DNA of 64,000 bases. Origin: Cycas panzhihuaensis (Eukaryota; Cycadophyta). Location: positions 172,801,741 through 172,865,740 of the forward strand of contig CM041465.1 in NCBI GenBank assembly GCA_023213395.1, in the 5' to 3' direction. The notes below the pieces were generated by a model, which was not told where the DNA came from, did not search any database, and saw only the letters and a program-made list of their open reading frames with translations. The position numbers were made by a program, and so were the translations under genes. Below, one piece after another: positions 1 to 12,084 of the stretch. Numbering within the stretch: the stretch's first letter is position 1; the number at the start of each line of letters is the position of its first letter.

Positions 1-2310
1 AAAGACATATTGGAGATGGTAGGAGGTAAAGAAATGTATTAATTTATAAATGGATTTAGTGGATATAATCAGGTTTAGATTATTCTAGAGGATTATGCAA
101 AAATAACTTTTGTAATTAGAATGGGGGACATATGCCCATATCACTACACCCTTTGGTTAACCAATGTGCCAATAACATTTCAATGCATTGCAATCAATTT
201 CTTTAGGAAGATGATAAGGGATAAAGTGGTATTATTCCTAAATGATTAGACTTTATGGAATTATAAAGAATCACATGAAAATTTAAGAGAAATATTACAA
301 ACATAAAGAGCAACTAATCTCTACTTAAATCTAAGTAAAGAAGGCTTATTGATAGATCTACCAAAAGTGTTTACATCTTACATTTTTCAACTCTAGCAAT
401 ACAAAAGTAATTAAAAGGAATTTTGGGACTGATTAGATATTATAAAAAAAATTTCAAGGGATATTCATACATATTAAGAACTTTAGAGGATCTACTGAGG
501 AAAGATATAGAATAAGAATGGGGAGTATAGTAATAACAATCATTTGAGTCCTTAAAGCAAGTAATAACATCTTGACCTATTCTTTAATTCTCTAGTTGGA
601 ATAAGATATTTCATTTGTATGTGGATACTTCATAGTATGCCATTGGGTACATACTAAAACAACTAAAGGAAAGAAATATTGATCATCCTATATATTTTGC
701 AAGTAGAAATTTAATAAGAGCCAAACAAAATTTTATAATAACTAAGAGAGAAGGCCTATGGATGGTATATTCCTTATAAAAATTTTGAGATTATCTATTA
801 TCAAATCTATTTATTTTCTATACAGACCACTAGACATTTATGTATCTTGTGAATAAGCCAATATTGAGAGCATGCATTAGTAAGTGGCTAATGTTGTTTT
901 AGGAATATATATTTAAGATCATGGTAAAACATAGAAAAGCACATGTACTTCTTAACTAATTATTTAGAATTAAAAATAGGGAAAAAGCCATAAGAATACC
1001 TGCTAATTTCTTAGATGTAACATTATACTGTATAGAAACAATTTCAACTAAGTGGTATGAAGGGATTCTAGAATATTTAGTAACATGGGAGTTTCTACTA
1101 AAATTAGATAAAATAGAAAGAAGATAAATAGTATTAAAAGCAAAATACTATGAACTAATTCAAGGCAAATTCTATTGCTTAAGACTAGATAATGTGTTAC
1201 GTCATTACATAAAGCCACATTAGATAAAATAAATAATAATCTAAGCCTATGAAGGAGTGACATGAGGACATATAGGCAAATAAGCAACATGGAGGATAAT
1301 ATTGATAGCCAAATTTTAGTAGCCAACAACGTTCAAAGATATAAAGAATTGAACAAAAAAATATAACTTCCATTAGAGAATAGGAAAAATAAGTTAGTAA
1401 GATGTTTAGTCATTAAATTCAATATTACCCTTAACAACATTTAAGAAGTGGGCTCTTGATTTTATTGGGCCTATTCGACCAATAGTTTAACAATATCAAG
1501 CTAGATATATATTAGTATTCACATATTACATGACCAAATGGGTAGAAGTAAGACCGCTAAGAAAAGAAGATGCAGATAGCACAACAAGTTTTTTACATGA
1601 AGTAATCATAATACGATATGGTTACCCCTTAGAAATAATAAGTGATTAATGATCATATTTTTTGAATTAAGTGATGGAAGAGTCAATGTCAAAATTTCTA
1701 ATCAGTCACTACAAATCCACATCTTACTACCCTAAAGCCAACAAATAAGCAAAAGAATTGAATTAGATTATTAAGAATTATTTACAAAAGATTTATGGTA
1801 TGGGAAGATTAAACTAGGAAAAAAAGCTACCATCAATATTATGGGATTTTCGTATAACTTATAAATGGGAAACAAGACAAAAACCATTCTAATTAGTTTA
1901 TGGGATAGAAGGAATCATTTTAATTGAATTTGAGATTCCAAGCCTTTAAGTGGCTATGACTTGTTAATTAAATGATATAGATTCACTACATAAATGATTA
2001 CGACACTTATTATAATTAGAAGAAACTCAATATAAAGTAAAGTAGATATAAAATATCAAGAAAATATGACAAAAAGTATGTAATGACCACTACTTAAAGA
2101 CACCCCAATTCAAGGAAGAAGACTAAGTATTGCTATATGATAATAAGTTTCATACAAACCTCAAAATATTGAAGAAGAGGTGGCATGGGCCATATATTAT
2201 GGATAAGATTTTTACTAATGGTTTAGTCTAATTAAGGAAGATTAATGGATTGCAATTACTAATAGTGATAAATGGCAATTAATTGAAACCCTACCATAAC
2301 TAATATAGAA
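1..2310 (+). pseudogene. Ty3/gypsy element 1: decayed pol (RT, RNase H, integrase), cut by window start
   Basis: Translation in shifting plus frames gives the second half of a gypsy polyprotein. The reverse transcriptase palm begins with GFSGYNQV (52-75), in which the next conserved Gln is a TAG stop. RNase H lies at about 585-900 (HLYVDTS, then a stop at the expected Gln). Integrase lies at about 1380-1990, with WALDFIGPIRP from 1449 and DFIGP-type spacing. The C-terminal segment reaches KPYHN near 2299. There is no chromodomain after the integrase, and the integrase tail (lysine-rich, WHGPYI near 2180) resembles Tat/Athila-type elements, so I favour that lineage. Many TAG/TAA codons sit where the family has Gln. 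It cannot be functional. The 5' part lies outside the window. Confidence 0.85.
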
Positions 2311-2458
2311 AAAATCTACCAAGGGAATTAATTTATTATATCATAACATATTGTTTAAAGTTGGAGATAACCAAGGTTGTCTTGATGCTAGAATATGATT
2401 CTAGTCTAATACATAAAAATAAAAATACAAAAAAAATTAGAAAAAAAGATCATAACTC

Positions 2459-2469
2459 AAGTCATATAT
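2459..2469. repeat. Left target-site duplication of LINE A
   Basis: GTCATATAT (2461-2469), extendable to AAGTCATATAT, is repeated right after the LINE poly(A) tail at 5786-5794. It lies in the non-coding tail of gypsy element 1 and fixes the LINE 5' junction at about 2470. Confidence 0.85.
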
Positions 2470-2483
2470 GACTAGAGATAGAA

Positions 2484-5400
2484 ATCCAGGGCTCTTTGGT
2501 TGGTAGAAGGTGACAGGAATACAAAAATTTTCCATATAACTACAGTTAAACATAGAGCTAGCAATGGAATTACTAGTCTTCAAAAGGAAGATGGCTCGGT
2601 TGTTAACTCGACTGAAGGAATGAAGGAGTTGGCCAGTGACTACTTCAAGGATCTATTCACTGAACCCCAGGATGGGGACATGGATAGCAGAAGAGACTTC
2701 CAAAACAACATCCCCAGGCTGGTGAATGAAGCTCAAAATGCGTAGCTGACTGCTCCGTTCACTCTGGAGGAAGTCAGGGTGGCTCTCTTCGGCATGAAAA
2801 AAGATAAAGCTCCTGGCCCTGATGGTTTTCCTATGGGTTTCTTCCAAGAGTATTGGGATATTATTAAAGGATACTTAATGGAAGCTTTGTAGGAGTTCTA
2901 TGCAAATAAAAAAATACTGCAGGAATGGCAGACTACATTCCTTGTCCTCATTCCTAAAAAAGAAAGAGTGAAAAGGATGGAAGAGTTTCGTCCCATCAGT
3001 CTTTGTAATGTTAAATACAAGATTTTAACCAAGGTCCTGGTCAATAGACTGAAGAGAATTATACCAAACATTATCTCCCACAACTAGGATGGGTTCCTTC
3101 GAGACAGGCAGATTTATGATGGATATATTGTTGTCCATGAAATAATTCACTCAGCTACTGAAAGGAAGGAGCCTGCGATGCTCATCAAGATTGATCTCAC
3201 GAAGGCCTTCAATAGAGTCTCCTGGGAATGCCTGATAAATTGCCTAGAGGCATTTGGCTTTGGGGAACCTTGGCGGTCTTAGATTAAGCTATGTATTGGC
3301 AATCCTCAATTCTCTGTTATTATCAACGGTTCATCTTCGAGGTTCTTCCCCGGATTTAGGGGGTTGAGGCAAGGAGATCCCCTTTCTCCCTTCTTATTCA
3401 TCACGATGGTCGAAGGTCGAAAGCGTAACCCTGGAGTCCGCTAGGAGGCTTGGGTTCTTAAACGGCATCAAACTAACATCAGGGGTGGATAATGTGGTTC
3501 ACCATCAATTTGTAGACGACAATATCTTTCTTGGGAAAGTGACTATAAGGGAGGCTTCCATATTTAAAGAGATCCTGGGGCTTTTTGAGAAGGCCACGAA
3601 CTAGAAGATAAGTCTTAAGAAGAGCAACGTCTTTTTCTTAAATACCCTGGGATATATCCAAGGCAGGATTAGTAGAATCTTAGAATGGACATCAAAAAGC
3701 TTCCCACAATTTATCTAGGTTTGCCCCTTTTTGTCGGTAAGATGTCCAAAGATATGTGGAACCCTCTTATAGATAGGATGCAAAGAAAGTTATCGGGTTG
3801 GAAAGGTGCCCTCCTAAGCCTAGCTAGAAAACTCTAGCTAGTTGCTTCTACCCTTCAAAGCATCCCAGTGTTTTGGATGTCCATCTTTAAGGTTCTACCT
3901 GGTATCTTAGACATTATTGAATCAATCCAAAAAAGTTTTCTTTAGTATGGGATATAAAGTAGAGACATGATTCATTTGGTGAGTTGGAGCAAAGTATGCA
4001 CTTCGAAATGGGTCGGTGGTCTCAATTTGCGAAGGCTCCCTCTCTTCAATGTCACCCTTGGGGCAAAGCTTAGGTGGAGATTACTCAAAGGTGGGGAAAG
4101 ACTTTGGGAGAGGATCCTTTCTAGAAAATACATTCAGGGGGGCTCCCTTTTGGATAGTAGTGTATCATTGGTTGGCTCTACCATCTGGAGGAGCATCCTT
4201 AAAGCTTGGGTAGTTATCAGGGATGGCTTAAAATGGAGACTGGGTGATGGCAATTCCATCAGATTCTGGGAAGATGTGTGGTGTTGTGGCAAGCCTCTAA
4301 AGGAGTTTCCAGACCTGGTGCCTTTAATGGGACCTTATGTTAGGCAATATAGCAAAATGATTAAAGATTACTGGTCTGGGAGAGAAGGGAGCAGGACCTG
4401 GAGGAATTTTGAAGATATCCATGGGATAGGCAGCCTGTAGGAGGGTCTTAATAAGATTAAAAGGTTTCTAGGGAAGAGTTATATCCCTAGAACTCCTTCG
4501 CAGGATTCAATGGTGTGGCCCTTGAGCTCGTCAGGGGAGTACACAGTGCAACAGGGTTACCAGTACTTATGCTTGAAAAGAGGGGACAAGAAAAACCCAT
4601 TGCTGGAAGGCGTCTGGAGGCTCCCCCTCATTCCGAAAATAACTCTCTTCTGGTGGACCTGTCTTATGAACAAAATTCTCACTGTAGATAACCTACAAAA
4701 GTGAGGCTTTATGTTGGCTAACAGATGTATTTTATGCTGTAAAGGAGAGGAATCCATTGATCACATCATCCTTGAGTGCCCTTTCACAAGGGAAGTATGG
4801 AGGATGTTGCTTGGAAAGTTGGAAGTGTGCTGGACATTCTTGCAAAAGACAGCTGACCTCTGGCTTACTTGGCAAAGCCCATTCAAAAGTAATACTCTCA
4901 GCTGCATCTAGAAGAATATGCTCCCAATTTTGGCATGGAATACCTGGAAAGAAAGGAACAGTAGAATTTTCCAGGGAAAAGAGAAGGACCAGATGGCCGT
5001 CTATAATAAAATCTATTCGGACATCAGAGAAAACGTTGGAAACGTTAAAGAAAAATGCATATCCCTGACAGAGAGTAGGATTTTGCTCAAATGGGGCATA
5101 GAACCTAAATTCGTGGAGTCTAAGCCCAGAAGTACTAGATGGATCCCTCCAGAGGAGCCCTGGATCAAAATTAATTTTGACGGGGCAGCGAAAGTGAACC
5201 CATGTGAAGTCGGGGGTGGGGGAATCTATAGGGATAGCAAAGGCTCTCCCATTTGGGCCTTTGCGGATTATTATGAGAACCAAACGAACAACTATGCGAA
5301 AATGCATGCCATGCTTAAAGCCCTCGACTTAGCCTGCATAGGGGGCATTCAGAGGTTGGTGATTGAGGGGGATTCAGAGGTTGTTTTAAACTCGCTAAAA

Positions 5401-5628
5401 GGTGAGGCCCTTCCGAATTTGAGATTTCAGGCCATAATCAAAGATGCCAAAGAGATCATTAAAGGTTTGCCGGACATCTGTATAAGACACACTCTGAGAG
5501 AAGGCAGTAAAGTAACAGATTTTTTAGTAAATTGGGGGGTGAGGAACAAGAGGAGTCAAGTGTGGAGATGTGATTTCCCTAGGGACCTTCTGGCTCTAGT
5601 TGACAAGGATTTGATCTGTAGTAGCTAG
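2484..5628 (+). pseudogene. LINE A ORF2 remnant: reverse transcriptase, zinc finger, RNase H
   Basis: The reading frame opens with the conserved LINE phrase VEGDRNTKIFH (2500-). It continues through KKDKAPGPDGFP (about 2797-2832), FRPISLCNVKYKIL (2986-), KIDLTKAFNRVSW (3187-) and RQGDPLSPFLF (3369-). The catalytic YADD-type box is changed to FVDDN (about 3510). A one-base shift occurs near 3420. A thumb/connection segment is open at 3967-4440 and a Cys-rich zf-RVT segment (CILCCKGEESIDHIILECPF) spans about 4727-4788. The frame is broken by several stops (for example at about 2743, 3087 and 4438) and shifts, so no full ORF2 is made. Its role was target-primed reverse transcription. Confidence 0.85.
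4918..5628 (+). pseudogene. Intact RNase H (RVT_3-type) domain frame of LINE A
   Basis: This 236-codon stretch is the longest clean frame in the window. The first ~75 residues are the linker after the zinc finger. RNase H starts near KINFDGAAKVNP (about residue 83), with the catalytic Asp in NFDGA, a Gly-rich GGGGIYRD turn, the EGDSEVV motif near residue 150 carrying the next acidic residue, and a C-terminal region ending at a TAG after LICSS. In plant L1 LINEs this domain degrades RNA in RNA:DNA hybrids. The ATG is only the first one after upstream breaks, not a natural protein start. It is out of frame with parts of the upstream RT remnant. Confidence 0.8.
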
Positions 5629-5785
5629 CTATGGGGCTTGTCCCAGCATTCTAGTCCTCTTGCCTAAACCGTGGGGTTGTCACAGTTAACTTTGAGTTGC
5701 CATTTTATTTACTTTTTGATGTACTAGGTTGTGGGATCCTGTTTTCAAACCCACTTTAATTCATTTTATTTTACCAAAAAAAAAA
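5629..5785 (+). other. LINE A 3' UTR and poly(A) tail
   Basis: About 150 non-coding bases follow the RNase H stop and end in TTTTACC plus ten A. LINE B ends in a near-identical way (TTTAACCAAATA plus A run). Confidence 0.8.
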
Positions 5786-5794
5786 GTCATATAT
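5786..5794. repeat. Right target-site duplication of LINE A
   Basis: GTCATATAT directly after the A tail matches 2461-2469 exactly. Confidence 0.85.
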
Positions 5795-5861
5795 CTAAAT
5801 AAAATTATCATATAGTAAAATATTAAAAAACAAAAAGGAAAAGGGAGAAAATTTATTTAAA

Positions 5862-5884
5862 AGAGAGAGAGAGAGAGGTGGGGG

Positions 5885-5979
<95 letters not shown>

Positions 5980-6001
5980 TGTATGTATGTATGTATGTAT
6001 G
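5862..6001. repeat. Compound microsatellite (GA)n-(AT)n-(GTAT)n
   Basis: A short GA tract (5862-5877) and a G run are followed by an uninterrupted AT tract (5887-5952), then about 12 copies of GTAT/ATGT (5951-6001). Open frames across it, IYIY and MYVC-like, are artefacts of the repeat. The tract lies about 70 bases beyond the LINE A insertion, in the 3' part of gypsy element 1. Confidence 0.95.
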
Positions 6002-6439
6002 AGGCAAGTTTTGAAGTAAATTTTCTTTCAAAATACATTATACATTCCAAAAGGAATGATATCGAGAACACACAAAATAAAGGAATGCAGAGTGTAATTT
6101 TACACTATATGTTCCTGTGAGAATTTGAATGGGAATACATATGAAGATTAAAGGCAAATACCTAACTCAAATTTTCTTATTTCAATAAGAGCAAGTTCTA
6201 AAGTGATCAACATAACCATGTAAAAGTATTTTAAGCAAATTAGTAAGGAGTAAAGCATCTAAATTAACATACATTCTAAAGGCAAACACATGAAATATAT
6301 GTCAATTCTTTTTGCTAATAAACCCTTATTTTTATGTTTTATCTCATTAGTGTTAGATATTGCTTATTATTTTTTCCACTCTATCTAATATAAGAATCAT
6401 AGAATACTAGGTAAATTATCTACTAAAATTAAGGGTCAA
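6002..6439. other. AT-rich sequence, nothing recognised
   Basis: I see no coding frame, repeat pair or motif that I can name. By position it should be the 3' non-coding part of gypsy element 1. Confidence 0.4.
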
Positions 6440-7640
6440 ATTAAATAGATTGTTAACATCTTTTAGGGCCAAAGTTTAATAGGTATGTTAGGAAGAATAT
6501 ATTTATTTGGCTCCACTATATTGGGACCCATAATTAGTGGAACATATATTATTGGAATTGAAGAAAAATATAAGGTGGATTTAACTAAATAATAATATTA
6601 TGCATTCACTCATAGGACTTCCCAAGGAAGGGGGCATTCCAATTAATATCAAAATTTTAGAGGTTGTTTGAGAGATTTAGGTTTTTGAAATATACAAAGA
6701 ATATACCTAAATATTTTCTAATGGAATTTAAATTATAGACATCAAGAATGCGAGGCTACAATGGGTGGCAAAAGTAATTGTCACCTAATTCTTATCTAAA
6801 TAGAAGTATATCTACATTCTAAGGGGAATGATGTCTATAATTGCATAAGTCCATGAGGAAGTTTAATTGAATTGGTTTAAAATTCTAGTAATGAATATGA
6901 AGAAATAAAGTATATGAATAACCATTCCTTCCTTCCAACATCCTTCATTACTTTTAGCCATCCTTTTACATCAATGCCTATGAGCACAACTAATATAATA
7001 ACCCATTTAACAAGATGGTCCATTAATAAAATAATAGGTGCCAACATTTCCAAAAATATTTAGGATATAGATATAAAATAAAAAGTGAAAAAATAGATGA
7101 CAAAGGTACTTAAATGGCTATCAAAAGAACCAAGTATCCCTATTCATTATTACTCCAAATAGGTGATGAAAAAGAGTACTAAATAAAGACGTGAGGTAAC
7201 ATAGGAGGAAGAAATAGAATCAAAGTCCTCATTGGAGGAAGGGGCACTAGTAAAGGAAAAATTTCCTCCAATCATAAAACCAAGAGAGATATTCTCTTAG
7301 TAATAATTTTCTATGAAGGGAAAAAATCTATAAATCATTTAAATGCTGGAAGGATTAGAGGTGGATTACAAAGTAGAGATTCCAACTCGTAAAAAAAAAT
7401 TAAAAAATAAAGATGTTATCATTACCACCCTCACATAAATTAATGAAGACATATTGAAGGACAATGAAATTAAGAGAGATATAGTGTAGTAGGAGTAACT
7501 TTGATTTAGAGTAGGAGGGAGAAAGAAAAAGCGAAAGTTTTAAATTTTAAGTAAGAATGCTCAACTATTTTTGTTGACCCAAGATAAATATTGGGGTAAA
7601 ATCTAGTGCCTATATACCTAGACATTGGAAATTTAACAAA
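6440..7640 (+). pseudogene. Unassigned decayed ORF downstream of gypsy 1 pol
   Basis: Two adjoining plus frames read as protein if TAA/TAG/TGA are treated as decayed Gln/Arg codons. Frame one runs to about 6980 through MHSLIGLPKEGG (ATG 6600). Frame two starts at ATG 6974 (MPMSTTNII) and runs over 500 bases without a frameshift into a Lys/Arg-rich tail (GGRKKRKF, about 7512-7535). Nearly all stops are TAA or TAG, the class expected from Gln codons. It resembles neither pol nor a zinc-knuckle gag. Its place between integrase and presumed LTR recalls the extra or env-like ORF of Athila/Tat elements, and the first part has the hydrophobic/aromatic feel of the putative plant transposon domain in such elements. 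Both are guesses. It could also be gag of the next element. Confidence 0.4.
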
Positions 7641-8439
7641 ATATATCTAGCATAACCTAATGAGTGTAAGAATGCATCAACTAAGGATTGTATAGAAGAA
7701 TGCATGATAAAATCCAAAGGAAATTATTGAAAGAGAGCTCTTAGAGAATTCTTAATAAGGTGTATTCTAGAATGGAATATAATATGACCCAAAACACACA
7801 TGGAATGCATCTCAAAGAATGCATGGAACATGCAAATCAATTGAAAAGATACATTTTCAGATTTACTGATGTCATTAATGGATATGCATTTGTGTAGTTA
7901 TACAATTAAAACATTATAGTAAGAGGCATAATTAATGAGTTATTATGAAAAGGTATGTTTTGTTATAGAAAGAAATGATTGTGACCATCAATCATAACCA
8001 TTCCTTAAAAGGCATGTATTTAGCTATTTATTGGTCATTTCTCTATCATTTCGATATGAGAGGCAAGCAATTGAGTCTTGTGTTTTATTCTCAATGATAT
8101 AAAAGCCAAGTATATTGTAATGGTGATAATGCTCTAGTGAGAAGAAGTTATATTATGATGTATAATTAACCTAAACAATGATATTGCTTAATGAAATTGA
8201 GAGTTATGTGGAAACAATGTATATTGTATATGATTATGATTGATGTATGATATCATACTTGATGTTATGATTAATGATAAAGTTATGATATTGTGATTAT
8301 GTTATATAAATGGAATTGTGAGTAGATATAGTGGGTGTAGATATATTATGAGATTGATATGTTAACTAAACCTTGGATAGACTATTAGAAGTGGCCCTTA
8401 ATAAGTGTACTCTTTAAGAGGGAGAAAGTTAAGTCAACA
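7641..8439 (+). other. LTR-like non-coding sequence with TATA motif
   Basis: No coding frame is seen. GATATAAAAGCC (about 8096-8107) is a good plant TATA box and is followed by a short leader-like stretch, as in the U3/R part of an LTR. A likely reading is the 3' LTR of gypsy element 1, but I found neither its partner LTR nor clear TG..CA ends. Confidence 0.35.
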
Positions 8440-8585
8440 ATAATCACAAAATAATGAAAGGATTATTAATAACTTTATTGCACCTTTATTTGATCAATAT
8501 GAAGATGTTTTTCTCTAAGACTTACTAAAGAATTTACCTATTCACAAGCAAGTTGATCATAAGTAAATATTATAAGAGGGGCCAA
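8440..8585 (+). pseudogene. Gypsy A (chromovirus), left arm: start of RT region
   Basis: The frame APLFDQYEDVF (about 8482-8514), then LPIHKQVDHK, is the conserved stretch just upstream of the gypsy reverse transcriptase. It breaks off at copia A and resumes at 26714 with the following part (REEEVEKKIKELLES). The upstream protease and gag of this element were not found, so it may be 5'-truncated near here. Confidence 0.75.
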
Positions 8586-8918
8586 TGTTAAGAATAATAT
8601 TTACTTCAAGTATTTAGTATTTATAAAGGTGTATTTTCTCACATATGTATGAGCATGTAACCCCCATTCTTAAGTATTATGACTCCCATGTACTTTATAA
8701 CTCCTTTCTATTTTTATATGTTCTCTTTGTGATCGTGAGTATTGATCATATATAAATTTATATCATAGTTATTTATATTTATTAATGATAATTAAAAATT
8801 CATTCAAGTTTTGACCATATACTTGCATACTTTGTAATTGATGTAGTTGTCTCTATGTTTGTGTTATTACTCTATCAAAATTATGATAGTGTATGTTTTT
8901 TAATTCAAGTTTCTAACA
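8586..8918 (+). repeat. Copia A 5' LTR
   Basis: It starts TGTTAAGAATAAT and ends TTCTAACA. It aligns along its length with 26386-26713, including the shared TATTTTCTCACATATGTATG segment, but with many differences, so this is an old element. Confidence 0.9.
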
Positions 8919-8930
8919 TGGTATTTGAGA
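8919..8930 (+). promoter_or_regulatory. Copia A primer binding site (decayed)
   Basis: TGGTATTTGAGA abuts the LTR and matches the plant initiator tRNA-Met PBS TGGTATCAGAGC at 9 of 12 positions. Confidence 0.8.
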
Positions 8931-10189
8931 AATGATGTTTTTGCAATTGTGTAAGTTTAAAAAGGGTAAACATTTACTATTTGTGTCTGTAAGAGTGTGA
9001 CAGTTCTCGATGCCATCTAACACTTAATTTTTCTAGTAGTTCAAAGTTGAAGAAAGGAGAATGAGATACATTGCCAAAATTCATGAGTATTGTTATTTCA
9101 TATCATGTAATTCATCTTTATTCCTTGTTTGAAGATTGCTTTTCTAGTTTTGATAGCATTAGCCATGCTTTTATGTACTTAGAACCTTATTTTTTAAGAA
9201 TTATTTGCTTTTCAAGGATGTTCTCTATGTTATCTATTAAGGTTTTGTACACAAGTCTATTCTATATTTTTACTGAGTACAAACTCAATGGGGCACTTGA
9301 TCTCTAAGTTGCGCACTACTTTCAGATGTGATAAGATTATTGGGTGATTTTGAGATCATTTCTTGAGTTTTATAGTTTATAATTAATCCTAAACACTTTG
9401 TAAATTCTTTGGCATACTATTCTCTCTCTATTCAGAGCATTTTTGAAGTGAAATTTTAAATTTTAACAGCCTTACATAGTCGCATACTTCAACCCATAAC
9501 AATAGTAATTTATTCATTAAATTTAATTTTTTTGATGGAAAATTTTATTGTGATTTTTATTTAATCATACAAGTTGTGTTGTGTAGATTTTTTAACATAG
9601 ATCTAAGCTTAAATTTACCTCTCGAAGCTTCAATTGATCAATTTAATCAAATTTTCATTCAAAACAATAGGGTGGATTTGTAAAAGATTAATGCAAGTTG
9701 ATTTATATTTGATAAATCATTTATGTTGTAGAGTTTTTAAGAAATTTAACTAAAATATATTATGTTTGAAGTCTGCACCTTCTAAGATCTCAACCCCTAG
9801 TTTTGTGGTGGCCGCACATGATTCTATCTTAGCAAAAAAGGAGCTAAACCCTACAACTTACCTTTTTTATTATTTTTCTAATATTTTTAAGACTACAAAT
9901 TATAGAGGATCACTTCAACATTTTATTTCTTGATTAGGCAGTCTAATTTGTACATTTTAAATCCATGTTAATTTAAACCTACATTAAAATTAAAATTCTA
10001 AAAGTCTTTCTATAGTCTTTTTACACATAAATTCCATTTCTAACTCCTTGTGAGATAACCAACAACTTTAACTTCTTTGATCCCCTACATGTTGTCCAAA
10101 TTTATATAAAATTTGCTTTAAATTTACTCCTTCTGTGGTGACCAATACACATTTCTTATTTTATTAAATGACAAGTGTAAGCATCTTTA
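8931..10189 (+). other. Copia A 5' leader, non-coding
   Basis: AT-rich leader between PBS and gag. A 78-codon open frame at 9071-9307 has no family features and is taken as chance. Confidence 0.6.
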
Positions 10190-11373
10190 GGTTTATGTTA
10201 CTAAATACCCATAAGTGGAATGGATAGAATTATGTAAGTTGGAAATTTAAGGTTTACAAAATCTTAATAGTAAGAAATATAATTAAAGTAGTTAATGGGA
10301 TAAGGGCACTTAAGCATTAACAAATCAAGATTAACTCAAGGAATTTCAAGAGAAGGACTAAGAAACACAAGGAATCATTGAGATATATATCTCAAATGAC
10401 TTCATTATTCATGTACAAGGGGAAACCACATCTTAAGAGGCTTGGCAAATTTTACAATTTTTGTATGAGTTAAATAATATGAACTATGACTTATATCTTA
10501 GAAACGAATTATATTCCTCAAGATAGGATCCACAATGTTTATAACTCAATATGTCAAAAAATTAAAAAAAAATTAAAGATCAATTAATAGTTATAGGAGA
10601 GGAGGTCACTAATGAAGAGTTTTATTTATCACCCTAAATAGTTTAGATTACGAGTTTTATGTATTTGTAACAAGTTTGATTATGGTAGAAAGAACTTTAC
10701 TAATATCATTTGAACAGTTGTGGGTTGTTGTTATATGAAGTATAATGAACATCTTTCTATGATGATAGAGATGATGTAGCCTTGAAAGCAAAAGCTAAGG
10801 GCAAGTGGACACAAAAAAGACATATTTACTAAGACTCTTATACTTCACCTTCTTTTTATCATAAAGCATATGGGAAAAATAAATCTAAATAAAAAAATAT
10901 TTAACACTTGCACTTACAACTACATTATCAACAATAATAAAAGAAATCCGCTTATTTTTATTGCAGTAAATAAGGATAGATTGTTAATAGTTTCTTTAAA
11001 AGGGAAGTTGATAAGAGTTTTAAAGAATAGCAAGGAACTTGTCTTTTGAAGAAGATAAGGAAATCTATTTAGTCTTTATGGTTATTGTGCCTAAGATAAA
11101 AGAGGGAGAGACTTAGTTGCTAGATGTAGAGACAAATAAACACATATTCATTAGACAAACTAGTTTTAGAAGATAGATAGTCATAATTGGATGGTCTTAT
11201 TAGTGTACAATTACAAGCATTGAGTTGAAGGATAAGGTAGTGTCCTTTTGAAGACTAGTGATGGGTTCTAGAAATAAAGAATATTCTATATATCCCCATA
11301 TTAAAAATAACTTATTATTTGCTAATCAAATAACCAAAATAGACCTTAAGGTTGAATTTGTCAAAAATATTGT
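10190..11373 (+). pseudogene. Copia A gag and protease/pre-integrase remnant
   Basis: The start of copia gag is visible at 10213 (KWNG, stop, NYVSWKFKV), the usual substrate-like N-terminus of plant copia gag. A ruined zinc knuckle (YFYCSK, stop, G) lies at 10951-10995. The protease core around 11190 is barely readable. The frame NQITKIDLKVEFVKNI near 11324-11370 is the typical segment after the protease, and it is cut by LINE B after FVKNIV. It continues at 24010 as IVEKIYKI. Stops are frequent throughout. Confidence 0.7.
11369..11373. repeat. Left target-site duplication of LINE B
   Basis: ATTGT is repeated at 24010-24014 after the A tail. The duplication may be longer (AAAATATTGT against AAAAGATTGT), but A-rich target and A tail cannot be separated. 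Confidence 0.6.
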
Positions 11374-12084
11374 ATACTTGTAGGGAGTTTTCATGTGTGA
11401 AGCATTGAGAAGAATTTTTGGAAGCAGTAAGCTAAGGTTTACCGATCGACAAGGGGTGACAGATAACAAGATTTCAACCCAGGTCAAAGGTGGTCTCAGG
11501 GGAGAAGCATGACACCCCAACTCGCATGATGGAGTAGGCCAGAAAGGAGCTAGTTACAACCTCAAACATAGGGATTGATCTAAATGTTCAAAGGAGAAAT
11601 AGTGATTCTTAATCCAGGCTCAAGACGAGGTTAGGGTTCTAGTATGTTTATGTTTCATCATTTATTTATTTCCTAGAGGAGAATCTCGTGGGTTTGGCTA
11701 TAGAGGAAGAAAGATTGGGAGGAAGCCCTATTCATGGGGGAGACATGAAGGATCTAAAGGATGTAAAACACACAGACTTTGTATGCCAGTGTGATCTCTT
11801 ATCAGAGAATAAACAGACATCGAGACAACTATTAGGAGGAGAAAAGGTTAAAGGCAGGGCTAGAAGGATGATAGAACATAAAGTTTTACCATATTATCTA
11901 TGGAATGTTGTAGTGTATTAGAGAAGATTTATTTCAAATAGACCTTCCTCCATGGCAAGACTATTGGTATCCTAGATTTCTGTTGTGATTGGTGTTGTAG
12001 TTTCTTTTGATTATTAGGAGCAATGAAAAATATTATAGCAATGATGGAAATGGTGGAAAAGAAATCATGTAACCAATCCTATAA
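11374..12084 (+). other. LINE B 5' region
   Basis: No clear domain. A 77-codon frame (11688-11921) rich in charged residues may be part of ORF1's N-terminus or chance. Confidence 0.4.

Larger units (their letters stand above)
2470..5785 (+). mobile_element. LINE A: 5'-truncated plant L1-type retrotransposon
   Basis: The element is a non-LTR retrotransposon bounded by a 9-11 bp direct repeat and ending in a run of A (5776-5785). It begins just upstream of the RT domain, so ORF1 and the endonuclease are missing; 5' truncation is typical of target-primed reverse transcription. It retains RT, the CCHC-type zf-RVT segment and a C-terminal RNase H. It is less AT-rich than its surroundings and has longer open stretches than LINE B, so it is probably one of the younger insertions here. 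It belongs to the same broad family as LINE B: both match in RT wording, and both end in an ACCAAA motif before the A tail. Confidence 0.9.

Noticed and set aside
4732-5307. 191-codon minus-strand open frame
   Set aside because: It is antisense to the clear zf-RVT and RNase H frames of LINE A and has no family features.
5795-6120. Open frames of [14 protein letters not shown] across the microsatellite, both strands
   Set aside because: They are translations of (AT)n and (GTAT)n with no codon evidence of selection.
9071-9307. 78-codon plus frame in the copia A leader
   Set aside because: Phe/Ile/Tyr-rich composition fits AT-rich chance; it lies in a non-coding leader.
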